Source: Falsibacillus pallidus
GTDB taxonomy: Bacteria; Bacillota; Bacilli; Bacillales; DSM-25281
Length of the DNA: 64,000 nucleotides
Direction: 5' to 3'
Assembly: GCF_003350505.1 (NCBI RefSeq)
Contig: NZ_QQAY01000005.1
Span: 117,043-181,042, forward strand
A program made the position numbers and the translations under genes. This document shows, one piece after another, positions 7,988-17,940 of the stretch. Numbering within the stretch: position 1 is the first letter of the stretch; every line of letters starts with the position of its first letter. Below the pieces are notes generated by a model that saw only the letters and a list, made by a program, of their open reading frames with translations, was not told the DNA's origin and searched no databases.

Positions 7988-9925
7988 TTATTGTTCATTT
8001 TTTGGTTCACGGTTTGTGTAATCATATTTGCTTCGGTCAACCGGCGTGAAGCCAGGTGGTGTATAGAAACGAAGCAAGTCGCCGTAGACGATGCTGTCGG
8101 AAAGTTCAAGTTCTTTCTTCGCAACGTCATCAAGCTGTTTACACTGCTGTGCATCTACTTTTTCGCCGTCTGGATTGCTGTAGCACGTTCCATTGATTTG
8201 GTATGCCTTAGAGGATACAAAGTCGCCGTTGCGGAACGGAACAAGATCACGGTGCTGGTCAGATAATAAATCGGAACCAAACGTCATGAAGTCTTTTGTA
8301 TCAACACCTAGCAAGTGCATCAATGTTGGGCGAACGTCAACTTCTCCGCCATACTTGTGGATCTGGCCGCCTTTCACGCCAGGTACACTGATAAACAACG
8401 GTACACGTTGAAGCTGAGCATTTTCAAATGGAGTAATATCCTTGCCCATTACTTTTGACATTGCAGCGTTATGGTTTTCAGAGATGCCGTAGTGGTCCCC
8501 GTACATAACGACTACAGTATTGTCGGCTAGTCCAGATTCTTTTAGATCAGTAAAGAACTGCTGTAATGCTTCATCCATATAATGAGCCGTTTGGAAGTAG
8601 TGGTTCACTACACCATCACCGAAGTCCCCTGCAGGGAAGTCTGTGTCTCCCTCATCCATTGGGAATGGGAAGTGGTTGGAAAGTGAAATGAACTTAGTAT
8701 AGAACGGCTGCTTCAATTCTTTAAGCATTGGCATGGACTCTTTGAAGAATGGCTTATCCTTCAAACCATAGTTCAATGTATCTTGATCATTCATATCGTA
8801 GTAAGTTGCATCAAAGAATTTGTCATATCCCATTGACTTGTACATTTCATCGCGGTTCCAGAATGTTTTATAGTTTCCGTGGAACACTGCTGACGTGTAG
8901 CCATGATCTTTCAGGATGGCTGGTGCAGACTGATATGTGTTCTGGGCTTTATTCGTAAATACAGAACCTTGAGGAAGCGGGAACAATGAGTTTTCCATCA
9001 TGAATTCGGCATCGGAAGTTTTCCCTTGGCCAGTTTGATGGAAGAAATTATCGAAATAGAATGTTTTATTATCATGAGCCAAGGAATTCAAGAATGGTGT
9101 TACTTCCTGGCCGTTGATTTTATAGTCAATCACGAAGTTCTGGAAAGATTCCAGTGAAATGTAAATGACGTTCATGCCTTTGGCTTTTCCGAAATACTTG
9201 GGATTAGCCGGCGTATGGTTCGCTTTGATATAGTTTTCTGCTTCCACTACGTCATTGCTGTCTGCAAGGGCGCGCTGAGCAGAAGATCTTGCATTTTGAA
9301 CTAAATCGTAAACCGTATAGTTATACGCACCTAGATATTTCACTAAATAGTTGCGGTCAAATGTCCTTGTTAAAAGTTCAGGACGATCGGCTTCAGCCAA
9401 TCCAAGATTCACTGAGAAAATCAATAGTGCAGAAGCAAATACAAGGATGCGTGAACGCACTGCCAATTTCGCTTTCGGCTTAACAACCTTGAATAATACT
9501 AGAAGCAGAAGGATGATTGTATCCGTAAAATAAAGGACATCCCATGGCTTCATAAGGGCTAGTGCACTGTCGCCTACACCTGCATTATTCTTTGCCTGAG
9601 TCAAAACAGGAAGTGTAATGAAGTCATTAAAGAACCTGTAATAAGTGATATTGGCGAACAGCAAGAACGATAATAGGAAGTTAATCACGATAATGGCGGC
9701 ATTTTGGAGCTTCCCTTTAAAGAATAATGCAAAGCCTAGAAAGAATACGGCAGAGCTTAATGGGTTAAAGAAAAGCAGGAATTTTTGGATCCCATTTTCG
9801 ATTCCTAAGTTAAATTCAATACGATAAGCTGCATAAGTCTTAATCCAGAACATTACTACAGCTAAAAAGAAAAATGAGAGTCTATGGTTCATCAGCTCTC
9901 GTGATTTGTCTTTTAGAGTATTCAT
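7988..9925 (-). CDS. ltaS: lipoteichoic acid synthase (LtaS family)
   Basis: A 645-residue enzyme that transfers glycerol-phosphate from phosphatidylglycerol to build the lipoteichoic acid backbone on the outer membrane face. The N-terminal ~210 residues hold five membrane segments. The extracellular sulfatase-like domain carries the nucleophile Thr at about 297 in QTGQGKTSDAEF and metal-site motifs such as YGDHYGISENH. Length matches LtaS/YfnI/YqgS paralogues of B. subtilis (about 640-650 aa), so the exact paralogue is uncertain. The ATG at 9925 follows GAGGTG. It is monocistronic with a long AT-rich upstream region. Confidence 0.9.
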   Translation of the reverse strand: MNTLKDKSRELMNHRLSFFFLAVVMFWIKTYAAYRIEFNLGIENGIQKFLLFFNPLSSAVFFLGFALFFKGKLQNAAIIVINFLLSFLLFANITYYRFFNDFITLPVLTQAKNNAGVGDSALALMKPWDVLYFTDTIILLLLVLFKVVKPKAKLAVRSRILVFASALLIFSVNLGLAEADRPELLTRTFDRNYLVKYLGAYNYTVYDLVQNARSSAQRALADSNDVVEAENYIKANHTPANPKYFGKAKGMNVIYISLESFQNFVIDYKINGQEVTPFLNSLAHDNKTFYFDNFFHQTGQGKTSDAEFMMENSLFPLPQGSVFTNKAQNTYQSAPAILKDHGYTSAVFHGNYKTFWNRDEMYKSMGYDKFFDATYYDMNDQDTLNYGLKDKPFFKESMPMLKELKQPFYTKFISLSNHFPFPMDEGDTDFPAGDFGDGVVNHYFQTAHYMDEALQQFFTDLKESGLADNTVVVMYGDHYGISENHNAAMSKVMGKDITPFENAQLQRVPLFISVPGVKGGQIHKYGGEVDVRPTLMHLLGVDTKDFMTFGSDLLSDQHRDLVPFRNGDFVSSKAYQINGTCYSNPDGEKVDAQQCKQLDDVAKKELELSDSIVYGDLLRFYTPPGFTPVDRSKYDYTNREPKNEQ

Positions 9926-10559
9926 TTCAATTTTCACCTCTTCAAACATGAAAAAGATTTTTTGTACCTTAAATCATACGTAAATATTTTATAAATTCTT
10001 GGCTGCGAAAATGTTAATTTTCTTTTAGAAATTATGACAAAAAAAGTAATTTACAACACTCAAACTCTTCTTTTACAAAAACACTCGAATCTTCATTATA
10101 TCTGTTTTCCAGCTTCTATGCAATTTATATGATTGCATATCGCCGCACCTATTATCTACCCAATAGGCCGAACATTAAACATTTGTAAATGAATTTTTTT
10201 GTTTTTGTAAATCACATACACAATATAATAATACTTTTTTCCAAACAATCAACTGTAAATTTAACCATTTTAACAAATTTACGTAAAATGCCCACCATCA
10301 AAAACATCCCATAAAATTCTTAAGATTTTCTTAATGTTTTATTAAAATCTGCTCTGCCGATTTACGACTATATAGACGAGGCTTCATGCTCCTTGGTTTC
10401 ATTTATTTTCATTTTTTTATGCCCCAAAGGTGAAAACAGAACTTTTGAACCAGTCGAAATCCACCTAAACCGGCAAATTCAAGACCAACCTCCTAAATAT
10501 GAACATTTTGTGGCAGCAGGATTATTGTCCGGCATAACACCCGCAGTGGTATCTCTTTT
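9926..10559. other. AT-rich upstream region of ltaS without genes
   Basis: About 630 bp with no plausible gene. It must hold the ltaS promoter. Several TTTGTAAA/GTAAAT words recur between 10040 and 10290, but I see no clear palindrome or riboswitch fold. Confidence 0.5.
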
Positions 10560-10602
10560 CGACAAAAACCGGGTCGTGACTGGCACGACCCGGTTTTTGT
10601 CG
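10560..10602. terminator. long GC-rich terminator hairpin after yngK
   Basis: A 19-bp perfect stem, CGACAAAAACCGGGTCGTG with CACGACCCGGTTTTTGTCG, around a 5-nt loop. It lies just behind the stop of the yngK-like gene on the minus strand. Close relatives of one arm occur at 42.5, 52.4 and 63.8 kb. Confidence 0.8.
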
Positions 10603-10611
10603 AAACTATTA

Positions 10612-12171
10612 TTATTTTACGGTAATGGATCGATTCACTCTGCTTTCGTTATGGAGCCTGTCCACTGCCGTGATGACATATGTGTATGTCTTGCCTTTTT
10701 CCGCCGCTGCATCCGTATAGGTTTGTTTATCTCCTGTTTTTCTTACCGTATCGAGTAGGTTTGCTGCATCCTCGATATCTCCCCTATGATTTCCATCAAA
10801 GCGGTAGACCGCGTAATAAGCCGTATCCTTATTGTTATGGTGGTCTTCAATGGACAACTCTACGCCTTCATCCGTTCTTACAGCATTACGCAGCTTCGGT
10901 TTTTGAGGTGCTTTATCATCAAGCCATGGCATCGCAGGTATCAGCGCAGGGTGCCTATAGACATCATTTGTCAGCCTGTCCTTGATTCCAAGAGGGTTTC
11001 GGTTTAAATCCTTCAGACTGAAATGCATGCTTCCTTTGACCGTATCATATTGATGGTTCAAATTGATCTGTCTGACATACTCTTCTGGATCATGCCATTC
11101 AGGGACAAAGTTATTGTCGATTTTATAAGCAGCCTGTCCAATATATAAATGAACCGGCTTTCCGATTGTTTCCTTCACCCACCAGTCGACCAGTGTATCG
11201 TAGGCAGCTGGCTGGAATCCGATATTCCAATAAATCTGTGGAGTGATGTAATCCAGATACCCGTTTTGGATCCATGTGCGTGTATCTGCATAAAGATCAT
11301 CATAGTTAGTCTGGCCAGCTGTCGTTTCAGAACCTGTTGGATCATTGGCAATGTTGCGCCAAACACCGAATGGGCTGATTCCGAATTTCACGTAGGACTT
11401 TTCTGATTTGATCGCCGTGTTGATGTCCTTTACAAGGGTATTGACGTTATCCCTTCTCCAGTCCTCAATATTGGAGAACTTCTCTTGTCCGTATTTTTCA
11501 TACGTGGCTTTGTCAGGGAATTCCTGTCCGGCAATCTTATATGGATAAAAGTAGTCATCCATATGGACAGCATCGATGTCATAATTCTTCACGACCTCCA
11601 TTATGCCGTCTTCAATGAACTTCCTTGCTTCAGGGATACCGGGATTATAGTAGAGCTGCTTTCCATAGGCAAGAACCCAATCCGGATGCTGCCTGGCAGG
11701 ATGGTCTGCAGAAAGGGTATTGATGTCAGTGCTGTTCATCGTGATTCGGTATGGATTGAACCAAGCGTGGAATTCCAAATTTCTCTTATGGGCCTCTTCT
11801 ACCATGAAGGCAAGTGGATCATAGCCAGGGTCTTTCCCCTGGACGCCTGTTAAATATTCAGACCATGGACCGTACTTGGAAGGATAGAATGCATCTGCCG
11901 TTGGTTTGACCTGAACGACGACAGCGTTCATTCCCATTCCTTTTACGTCATCAAGGAGTTTAATGAACTCCTCCTTTTGCTTATCAGCCGAAAGCCCCTT
12001 TTTGGATGGCCAGTCGATATTGGCGACAGTCGCGATCCAAACAGCCCGCAGCTCCCTTTTTTGGTAATTTGTCTTTTCTTCAGCTTGTCCCACTTTTGGC
12101 GATTGAAGAGTGAATGATAGGACCATCACTGCCATAATCGCCAAAAACACGAGTTTTTTAAGCGCTTTCAT
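10612..12171 (-). CDS. yngK: secreted glycosyl hydrolase-like protein (YngK/GHL10, DUF187)
   Basis: A 519-residue exported protein. Residues 1-30 form a signal peptide (hydrophobic core after MKALKK, ending near GQAEE). A GHL10/DUF187 (beta/alpha)8 domain follows, with ELRAVWIATVANIDWPS near the N-terminus and HMDDYFYPY and SPFGVWRN motifs. A C-terminal fibronectin-III-like domain (about 430-519) ends it. The family is thought to cleave cell-wall or extracellular glycans, but the substrate is not established. The ATG at 12171 sits 9 nt behind AAAGGGGG. CodY-like boxes lie about 80-130 bp upstream. Confidence 0.85.
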   Translation of the reverse strand: MKALKKLVFLAIMAVMVLSFTLQSPKVGQAEEKTNYQKRELRAVWIATVANIDWPSKKGLSADKQKEEFIKLLDDVKGMGMNAVVVQVKPTADAFYPSKYGPWSEYLTGVQGKDPGYDPLAFMVEEAHKRNLEFHAWFNPYRITMNSTDINTLSADHPARQHPDWVLAYGKQLYYNPGIPEARKFIEDGIMEVVKNYDIDAVHMDDYFYPYKIAGQEFPDKATYEKYGQEKFSNIEDWRRDNVNTLVKDINTAIKSEKSYVKFGISPFGVWRNIANDPTGSETTAGQTNYDDLYADTRTWIQNGYLDYITPQIYWNIGFQPAAYDTLVDWWVKETIGKPVHLYIGQAAYKIDNNFVPEWHDPEEYVRQINLNHQYDTVKGSMHFSLKDLNRNPLGIKDRLTNDVYRHPALIPAMPWLDDKAPQKPKLRNAVRTDEGVELSIEDHHNNKDTAYYAVYRFDGNHRGDIEDAANLLDTVRKTGDKQTYTDAAAEKGKTYTYVITAVDRLHNESRVNRSITVK

Positions 12172-12250
12172 TTTATCCATCCCCCTTTGAAATAAGTTCC
12201 AATTCAACTATATCATTGGGGTAAATGAACAAATATGGTACTATTGTTAT

Positions 12251-12305
12251 AATTTTCTGAAATAAAGACCTATTTTATTTCAACTATTTCTGAAATTTTT
12301 TTCAG
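12251..12305. promoter_or_regulatory. possible CodY boxes upstream of yngK
   Basis: AATTTTCTGAAATAA at 12251-12265 matches 12 of 15 positions of the CodY consensus AATTTTCWGAAAATT. A second TTTCTGAAATTT lies at 12287-12298, overlapping an inverted repeat CTGAAA-TTTT-TTTCAG (12290-12305). Suggestive only. Confidence 0.35.
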
Positions 12306-12418
12306 TATCCTTTAAAACATTCAAATCCTGCGCAAGGGATTCCCTTACGTTTTTAAAACTCATTTCGACCGACTTTCTTCTATATTATAATGTTTCGACA
12401 ATTAATGTCTTTTCCAAT

Positions 12419-12592
12419 GGCTGTTTTCGCAACCATTGTTGTTAAAATCTTAAAGCCGATTTCAACGTGAAAATACGAATTTTGCGCGTTGGGATGGAGT
12501 ATCCAGGCTCTTTTCTAGCTAAATTTTTCTGACATGGTTGCATAGTTATCCTATTTAAATGCATAAAAGCAACAAACTTTGAGAAAAGAGCC
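12419..12592 (-). mobile_element. ISL3-like MITE, copy 1 (174 bp)
   Basis: A non-coding element with imperfect terminal inverted repeats (GGCTGTTTTCG... and the complement of ...GAGAAAAGAGCC), flanked by perfect 8-bp target duplications TTTCCAAT at 12411-12418 and 12593-12600. Inverted relative to the copies at 34.7, 42.2 and 44.8 kb. GGCTCTTT-type ends and 8-bp duplications are typical of the ISL3 family. It lies between the yngK and ybaK genes. Confidence 0.85.
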
Positions 12593-12679
12593 TTTCCAAT
12601 AGAAAGGAAGCATGGAATCTCTCCACACTTCCTTTGAAATTATCGAAGTTTTAAGGTTGTTTCTTTTCCTCCGCAGGCA

Positions 12680-13147
12680 TTATTTTGACAGGTCTGCAAA
12701 TGATGCATTCACCGCTCCGATGAGGTCGTCAGGCTTCAATTCAATCTGCAGGCCAATTTTCCCGGCACTGACGACGATTTTTTCCAAATCGGCGGCCGTT
12801 CCGTCGACAAATGTAGGGAAAAGCTTCTTCATGCCGACAGGTGAGCAGCCGCCCCGAATATAGCCGGTTGTCTTTTGAATGTCTTTACTTGGCAGCATTT
12901 CAACCTTCTTTTCTCCTGCTGCAGCTGCGGCTTTCTTTAAATCCAGCTCCTCTTCCACCGGCACGATGAATACATAATTCTGCTTGCTGTTTCCTACAGT
13001 GACCAATGTTTTAAAAACGGTTTTAGGGTCCCGATTGATTTTCCCCGCAACAGAAACCCCATCAATTTTTCCGTCATCATGGCTATAGGAAAGGACTTCA
13101 TACGCTATCTTTTTGGAATCAAGCATTCTCACAGCATTTGTTTTCAT
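12680..13147 (-). CDS. ybaK: YbaK/EbsC-family aminoacyl-tRNA deacylase
   Basis: A 155-residue protein of the YbaK family, which in trans hydrolyses Cys mischarged onto tRNA-Pro. Motifs are the catalytic-lysine region DPKTVFKTLV near residue 45 and GYIRGGCSPVGMKK near residue 100. The length is normal. Start ATG at 13147 behind GGGGTGATT. It follows the oxidoreductase gene (stop at 13160) by 12 bp on the same strand, so the two are probably co-transcribed, although no functional link is evident. Confidence 0.9.
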   Translation of the reverse strand: MKTNAVRMLDSKKIAYEVLSYSHDDGKIDGVSVAGKINRDPKTVFKTLVTVGNSKQNYVFIVPVEEELDLKKAAAAAGEKKVEMLPSKDIQKTTGYIRGGCSPVGMKKLFPTFVDGTAADLEKIVVSAGKIGLQIELKPDDLIGAVNASFADLSK

Positions 13148-13159
13148 CCAATCACCCCG

Positions 13160-14122
13160 TTAATTATGGACTTTGGTCCCTTTCCCTAAAAGCTGCTCCA
13201 ATATTTCCTGAACACGGAGGCCATCTTCAAAAGTAACGATTTTACTATCCTGTCCTTTAATCGCTTTGACTGTTTCAGAAATAAGATCAACCGAAGGAGC
13301 ATCCGTTAACGGTTGTATCTCCTCCGATGGAGATGCAGCGGTCCCTTGTTCAAGGGTCCCCCAATTGACAAGGGAAAGCGTTCCTTTTTCCCCATAAAGC
13401 TTGAACAGAACATGGTCCTCCTGTCCGATTCCGCTCAATCCATCGACCAATACCGGAGTGCCATCAGCCAGTTCCATACTTGCGATCACGCCCGTTTCAC
13501 ATAATGCTTCATCTTCAGGGTATTGAACATTAGCTTCGACATTCTTCAATTCACCTAATACATCATGCATCAATTGTATGTAGTGAGGAGATATTTCCCT
13601 GATGAACCCTCCCTGCTCCCTGCCTCCGATCCAGGCGTTTTCTTGCCATGGGCGCGGCCATTTGGCATGGTGGATTTTCAATTCGACTCTTTTCAGCTCG
13701 CCGATTTCTCCATTCGCTGCTTTTTCCTTCAATGTATAGACCGCTTTGCTGTACATCAGCGGGAAGTTAATCGCGTTCACGACACCGGCTTTCTTTGCTG
13801 CAGCTGCCATCTCTTCCGCTTCTTCCAAAGAGTTGGCCAATGGCTTTTCACAAATCACATGGATCCCTTTTTCCATTGCATAAAGAGCGATATCATGATG
13901 AAATTTCGGCGGTACTCCAATATAGACCAAATCGAACGGTTCATTCAGCATTTCTTTATAGTCCGTATAAAATGACACCTCAGGCAGCCTGCTCCTAAAT
14001 GCAGCCACTTTCTCTTCATTTTGTTCACAGATGGCAGCCAATTGAATATCTTCGTGGCTGCGGAACTTGTCCAATAGTCTTTCCCCGATGGCTCCAAGAC
14101 CGATCATCGCTGTTTTAATCAT
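13160..14122 (-). CDS. Gfo/Idh/MocA-family oxidoreductase
   Basis: A 320-residue NAD(P)-dependent dehydrogenase. The N-terminal Rossmann fold begins MIKTAMIGLGAIGERLL, and the catalytic-lysine motif CEKPLA sits at about 92-97. The C-terminal GFO/IDH half shows GGFIREISPHYIQLMHD. Members oxidise sugars, inositols or related polyols; the substrate here is unknown. It is divergent from kynU with only 94 bp between starts, so regulatory elements may be shared. Confidence 0.85.
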   Translation of the reverse strand: MIKTAMIGLGAIGERLLDKFRSHEDIQLAAICEQNEEKVAAFRSRLPEVSFYTDYKEMLNEPFDLVYIGVPPKFHHDIALYAMEKGIHVICEKPLANSLEEAEEMAAAAKKAGVVNAINFPLMYSKAVYTLKEKAANGEIGELKRVELKIHHAKWPRPWQENAWIGGREQGGFIREISPHYIQLMHDVLGELKNVEANVQYPEDEALCETGVIASMELADGTPVLVDGLSGIGQEDHVLFKLYGEKGTLSLVNWGTLEQGTAASPSEEIQPLTDAPSVDLISETVKAIKGQDSKIVTFEDGLRVQEILEQLLGKGTKVHN

Positions 14123-14216
14123 TTGATCTCCCCCTCGTAAAGAATCGTTGTACTATTCAAATAATATAGTTTATTGTTTAAGTAAAGCAACTAAAAGAAA
14201 AGGGGTTTTAGTAAAA

Positions 14217-15500
14217 ATGGAAACAGAAAATCTTTTTTCCTATGAATATGCACAGGAATTAGACGCATTAGATCCACTGAAAAAATTCAAAGAAGAGTTT
14301 TATACGAAAGAAGATACCTATTATATGGACGGCAATTCCCTCGGCCTTATGTCAAAAAGAGCAGAGAAGACTCTCCTAGCCTCCCTTAATGATTGGAAGG
14401 AGCATGGAATCGACGGATGGATGTCAGGCAGCCAGCCATGGTTTTACATTTCAGAGAAACTAGGCGAAAAAACAGCCCCTCTTATCGGAGCAAAAAAAGA
14501 GGAAGTCATCGTCACCGGTTCCATCACCGTCAACATTCACCAGCTGATTGCGACCTTTTTCAAACCCGGCGGAAAACGCACGAAGATCCTGGCAGATGAA
14601 CTCACATTCCCGTCTGACATCTATGCGCTGAAAAGCCAGCTGGAACTCAAAGGCCTTTCTCCTGAGGAACATCTTGTCCAAGTGAAAAGCGAAGACGGAA
14701 TGACCCTCAGCGAAGAGAAAATCGTAGACGCTATGACGGATGATATTGCACTGGTGCTTCTTCCTTCTGTCATGTATCGAAGCGGCCAGCTTTTGGACAT
14801 CCCCTATTTGACGGAAGAAGCGCATAAAAGGGGAATTATCATCGGCTTCGACCTTGCCCATTCCATCGGGGCGCTTCCGCATTCACTCCATGAAGCAGGC
14901 GTCGATTTTGCGATGTGGTGCAACTATAAATATTTAAATAGCGGACCAGGAAGCGTCGGCGGATTGTTCGTCCATGAAAGACATCTCGGAAAAGCACCGG
15001 GGCTTGCCGGCTGGTTCAGTTCCCAAAAGGATAAGCAGTTCGATATGGATCATACCCTCTCTCCTGCAGCAACCGCCGGGGCTTTTCAAATCGGTACGCC
15101 TCATGTATTAAGCTGTGCCCCGCTTTTAGGATCGCTTGAATTATTTGAAGAAGCGGGAATCCATTCCTTGAGGCAAAAATCATTGAAACTCACCAGGTAT
15201 ATGATGGACTTGATTCAGCATGAACTTTCAGACGAAGGCTTTACGATTTCAAATCCGACTGAGAATTCAAAACGAGGCGGCCATGTCTGTCTTCAGCATC
15301 ACGAAGCAGCAAGAATCTGCAAAGCCTTGAAACAGAAGAATGTCATACCGGACTTCAGGGCCCCGAATATCATCCGGCTGGCACCGATAGCCTTTTACAC
15401 GTCCTATGAAGATGTTTGGAAAACCGTTCAAATCCTGAAAGAAATCATGAAGGAACAAACTTACCTGCAATTTGAAAACAAACGCGAAGTCGTCGCATAA
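14217..15500 (+). CDS. kynU: kynureninase
   Basis: A 427-residue PLP enzyme that cleaves kynurenine to anthranilate and alanine. Landmarks are [11 protein letters not shown] near residue 38, the aspartate region [15 protein letters not shown], and the PLP-lysine motif [16 protein letters not shown] at about 237. The ATG at 14217 is chosen because AAAAGGGG precedes it; the longer in-frame leader lacks the family N-terminus. kynB follows 64 bp downstream. Together with kynA (17941-18648) it gives a complete tryptophan-to-anthranilate route. Confidence 0.95.
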   Translation: METENLFSYEYAQELDALDPLKKFKEEFYTKEDTYYMDGNSLGLMSKRAEKTLLASLNDWKEHGIDGWMSGSQPWFYISEKLGEKTAPLIGAKKEEVIVTGSITVNIHQLIATFFKPGGKRTKILADELTFPSDIYALKSQLELKGLSPEEHLVQVKSEDGMTLSEEKIVDAMTDDIALVLLPSVMYRSGQLLDIPYLTEEAHKRGIIIGFDLAHSIGALPHSLHEAGVDFAMWCNYKYLNSGPGSVGGLFVHERHLGKAPGLAGWFSSQKDKQFDMDHTLSPAATAGAFQIGTPHVLSCAPLLGSLELFEEAGIHSLRQKSLKLTRYMMDLIQHELSDEGFTISNPTENSKRGGHVCLQHHEAARICKALKQKNVIPDFRAPNIIRLAPIAFYTSYEDVWKTVQILKEIMKEQTYLQFENKREVVA

Positions 15501-15511
15501 AAGTTTTTATG

Positions 15512-15541
15512 GCTAAAAGCAACAAACGTTGAGAAAAGAGC
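15512..15541 (+). mobile_element. truncated end of the ISL3-like MITE
   Basis: The 30 bases between kynU and kynB (GCTAAAAGCAACAAACGTTG followed by AGAAAAGAGC) match one terminus of the MITE, compare 12563-12591. No other end or target duplication is visible, so this is a remnant inside the kyn intergenic gap, just before the kynB ribosome site. Confidence 0.65.
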
Positions 15542-15564
15542 TTAATAGAAAGGATAAATGTCAC

Positions 15565-16185
15565 ATGAAAATCATCGATATCTCACAGCGCCTGCATAAT
15601 CAAATCCCCGTCTGGCCGGGTGATGCGCCTTTTACATTCGGATTAAGCTGGACGAAGGAGGATTCCGGATCCGTCAATGTCGGAAAGATCGAAATGAGCG
15701 CTCACACAGGAACTCACATCGATGCCCCCTACCATTTTGATGACGAAGGAGCACGCGTAGCGGACCTGCCATTAGAACGGTTCATCGGAAAAGCACTCGT
15801 CGTTGACCTGACAGGAGCTGCCGTCATTTCCAAAGAAGAGCTCTCAAAATTTGATTTCTCCGGCGTTTCAAAGGTTTTGATCAAAACCGGGTCATGGACC
15901 GACAGGAGCAAATTCCCGGAAACCATCACGAGTGTTCATGAAAATACAGCACCTTTCTTAAAAGAAAAAGGGATTGATCTTATCGGGGTGGATGTGCCTT
16001 CTGTCGATGAATTGGATAGTAAAGGACTACCGTCGCACCATTCCCTGCAAAGATATGATATTCAGATTCTTGAAGGAATCGTTTTGGACGGCGTTGAACC
16101 GGGTGTCTATAATCTGATCGCACTGCCCCTTCCATTGGCAGAGGCAGATGGCTGTCCAGTGAGGGCCGTGTTGATTCAAGAATGA
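15565..16185 (+). CDS. kynB: kynurenine formamidase (arylformamidase)
   Basis: A 206-residue metal-dependent cyclase-family hydrolase that converts N-formylkynurenine to kynurenine. The metal-binding motif HTGTHIDAPYHF lies at about 50-61, and PVWPGD near the N-terminus is typical of KynB. The ATG at 15565 follows GAAAGGA; an upstream TTG at 15529 lies within the MITE remnant and is not used. It is the second gene of the kynU-kynB unit. Confidence 0.95.
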   Translation: MKIIDISQRLHNQIPVWPGDAPFTFGLSWTKEDSGSVNVGKIEMSAHTGTHIDAPYHFDDEGARVADLPLERFIGKALVVDLTGAAVISKEELSKFDFSGVSKVLIKTGSWTDRSKFPETITSVHENTAPFLKEKGIDLIGVDVPSVDELDSKGLPSHHSLQRYDIQILEGIVLDGVEPGVYNLIALPLPLAEADGCPVRAVLIQE

Positions 16186-16335
16186 GTGAAGATTCGCCCG
16201 CACCTCCTTTGAAATATTTGTTCCTTTTCACTGATGTGCAAGTCAGATATAATCGAATAGGAAGAAAAACACAAAAAAACTGCAGCATTCATGCAGAAAC
16301 AATAGAACAGATTATAGAAAAGGTGCAGATGACTA

Positions 16336-17892
16336 ATGAGTATTTTAACCGTTAAAGACTTAAGCCACGGTTTCGGAGACAGAGCCATTTTCAACGATGT
16401 TTCTTTCCGTCTTCTCAAGGGCGAGCATATCGGCTTGATCGGGGCAAATGGAGAAGGAAAATCCACTTTTATGAATATCATTACAGGAAAGCTTCAGCCG
16501 GATGAGGGGAAAGTGGAATGGTCGAAGAATGTACGCGTCGGCTATCTCGATCAGCATACCGTACTCGAAAGAGGATTGACCATAAGGGATATCCTTAAAA
16601 GTGCGTTCCAATATCTATTCGACTTGGAAACCCAATTAAACGATACTTTTGCCAAAATGGGCGAAGCCGACCCAGATCAGCTGGAAGCATTGATGGAAGA
16701 GTCCGGAACGCTTCAGGATATCCTGACAAACAACGACTTCTATGTTATCGATGCAAAAGTTGAGGAAGTCGCACGCGGACTTGGACTTGACGATGTCGGA
16801 CTTGATAAAGATGTGCAGGACTTGAGCGGCGGTCAGCGTACAAAAGTTTTATTGGCAAAACTCCTTTTGGAAAAGCCGGAAATCCTATTACTGGATGAGC
16901 CGACCAACTACCTGGATGAGCAGCATATCGAATGGCTTAAACGCTATCTTCAAGAATATGAGAATGCGTTTATCCTTATCTCGCATGACATCCCGTTCCT
17001 TAACAGCGTCATCAACCTGATCTATCATATGGAAAATCAGGAACTGAACCGCTATGTAGGAGACTATGACAACTTCATGAAAGTCTATGAAGTCAAAAAG
17101 CAGCAGCTTGAATCTGCCTATAAAAAACAGCAGCAGGAAATCGCTGGCCTCAAAGATTTCGTTGCACGCAATAAAGCAAGGGTTTCTACCCGAAACATGG
17201 CAATGTCCCGCCAAAAGAAGCTGGATAAAATGGATGTCATCGAATTGGCTGCTGAAAAGCCGAAGCCGGAATTCCAATTTAAAGAAGCAAGGACTTCCAG
17301 CAAATTGATCTTCGAAACGAAGGATCTTGTCATCGGATACGATGAGCCGCTGTCCCGTCCATTGAATCTTCGCATGGAGCGCGGTCAGAAGCTTGCGCTT
17401 GTAGGGGCAAACGGAATCGGGAAAACGACTCTTTTGAAAAGCATTCTTGGAGAAATCAAACCAATTTCAGGATCTGTAGAACGCGGCGAGAACCAGTTCA
17501 CAGGTTATTTCGAGCAGGAAGTCAAAGGCAGCAACTATAACACATGCATCGAGGAAGTGTGGCAGGAGTTCCCTTCTTTCACACAATACGAAGTGCGTGC
17601 AGCCCTAGCGAAATGCGGCTTGACGACTAAGCATATCGAAAGCAAGGTCGAAGTGTTGAGCGGAGGGGAAAAAGCCAAAGTCCGCCTCTGCAAACTGATC
17701 AATAGAGAAACAAACCTCCTTGTACTGGACGAGCCTACCAACCACTTGGACGTCGATGCCAAGGAAGAACTGAAGCGCGCATTAAAAGCCTACAAAGGAA
17801 GCATCCTGCTGATCAGCCATGAACCTGAATTCTATCAAGAAGTGGCGACAGAAGTATGGAATTGTGAAAACTGGACGACAAAATTATTTTAA
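16336..17892 (+). CDS. ABC-F family ATPase (YfmM-like)
   Basis: A 518-residue soluble protein with two ABC domains and no membrane segments. First domain: Walker A GANGEGKST near 37 and signature LSGGQRTKVLLAKLL. Second: GANGIGKTT near 356 and LSGGEKAKVRLCKL, followed by LDEPTNHLD. A linker at about 240-310 is charged and helical as in ABC-F proteins, which act on the ribosome in translation or antibiotic protection. Length equals B. subtilis YfmM as I recall it. It sits between kynB and kynA but appears unrelated to them. Confidence 0.9.
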   Translation: MSILTVKDLSHGFGDRAIFNDVSFRLLKGEHIGLIGANGEGKSTFMNIITGKLQPDEGKVEWSKNVRVGYLDQHTVLERGLTIRDILKSAFQYLFDLETQLNDTFAKMGEADPDQLEALMEESGTLQDILTNNDFYVIDAKVEEVARGLGLDDVGLDKDVQDLSGGQRTKVLLAKLLLEKPEILLLDEPTNYLDEQHIEWLKRYLQEYENAFILISHDIPFLNSVINLIYHMENQELNRYVGDYDNFMKVYEVKKQQLESAYKKQQQEIAGLKDFVARNKARVSTRNMAMSRQKKLDKMDVIELAAEKPKPEFQFKEARTSSKLIFETKDLVIGYDEPLSRPLNLRMERGQKLALVGANGIGKTTLLKSILGEIKPISGSVERGENQFTGYFEQEVKGSNYNTCIEEVWQEFPSFTQYEVRAALAKCGLTTKHIESKVEVLSGGEKAKVRLCKLINRETNLLVLDEPTNHLDVDAKEELKRALKAYKGSILLISHEPEFYQEVATEVWNCENWTTKLF

Positions 17893-17900
17893 TTTGAAAT

Positions 17901-17930
17901 TAACCCCCTCCTTGATTAAGGAGGGGGTTA
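17901..17930. terminator. bidirectional terminator between the ABC-F gene and kynA
   Basis: TAACCCCCTCCTT pairs perfectly with AAGGAGGGGGTTA around a 4-nt loop between the two converging genes. Confidence 0.88.
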
Positions 17931-17940
17931 ATGTTTATTA

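Noticed and set aside
10393..10758. Plus-strand ORF in front of and across the yngK terminator
   Set aside because: It runs through the terminator hairpin and the 3' end of yngK, has no ribosome site and shows no recognisable protein features.
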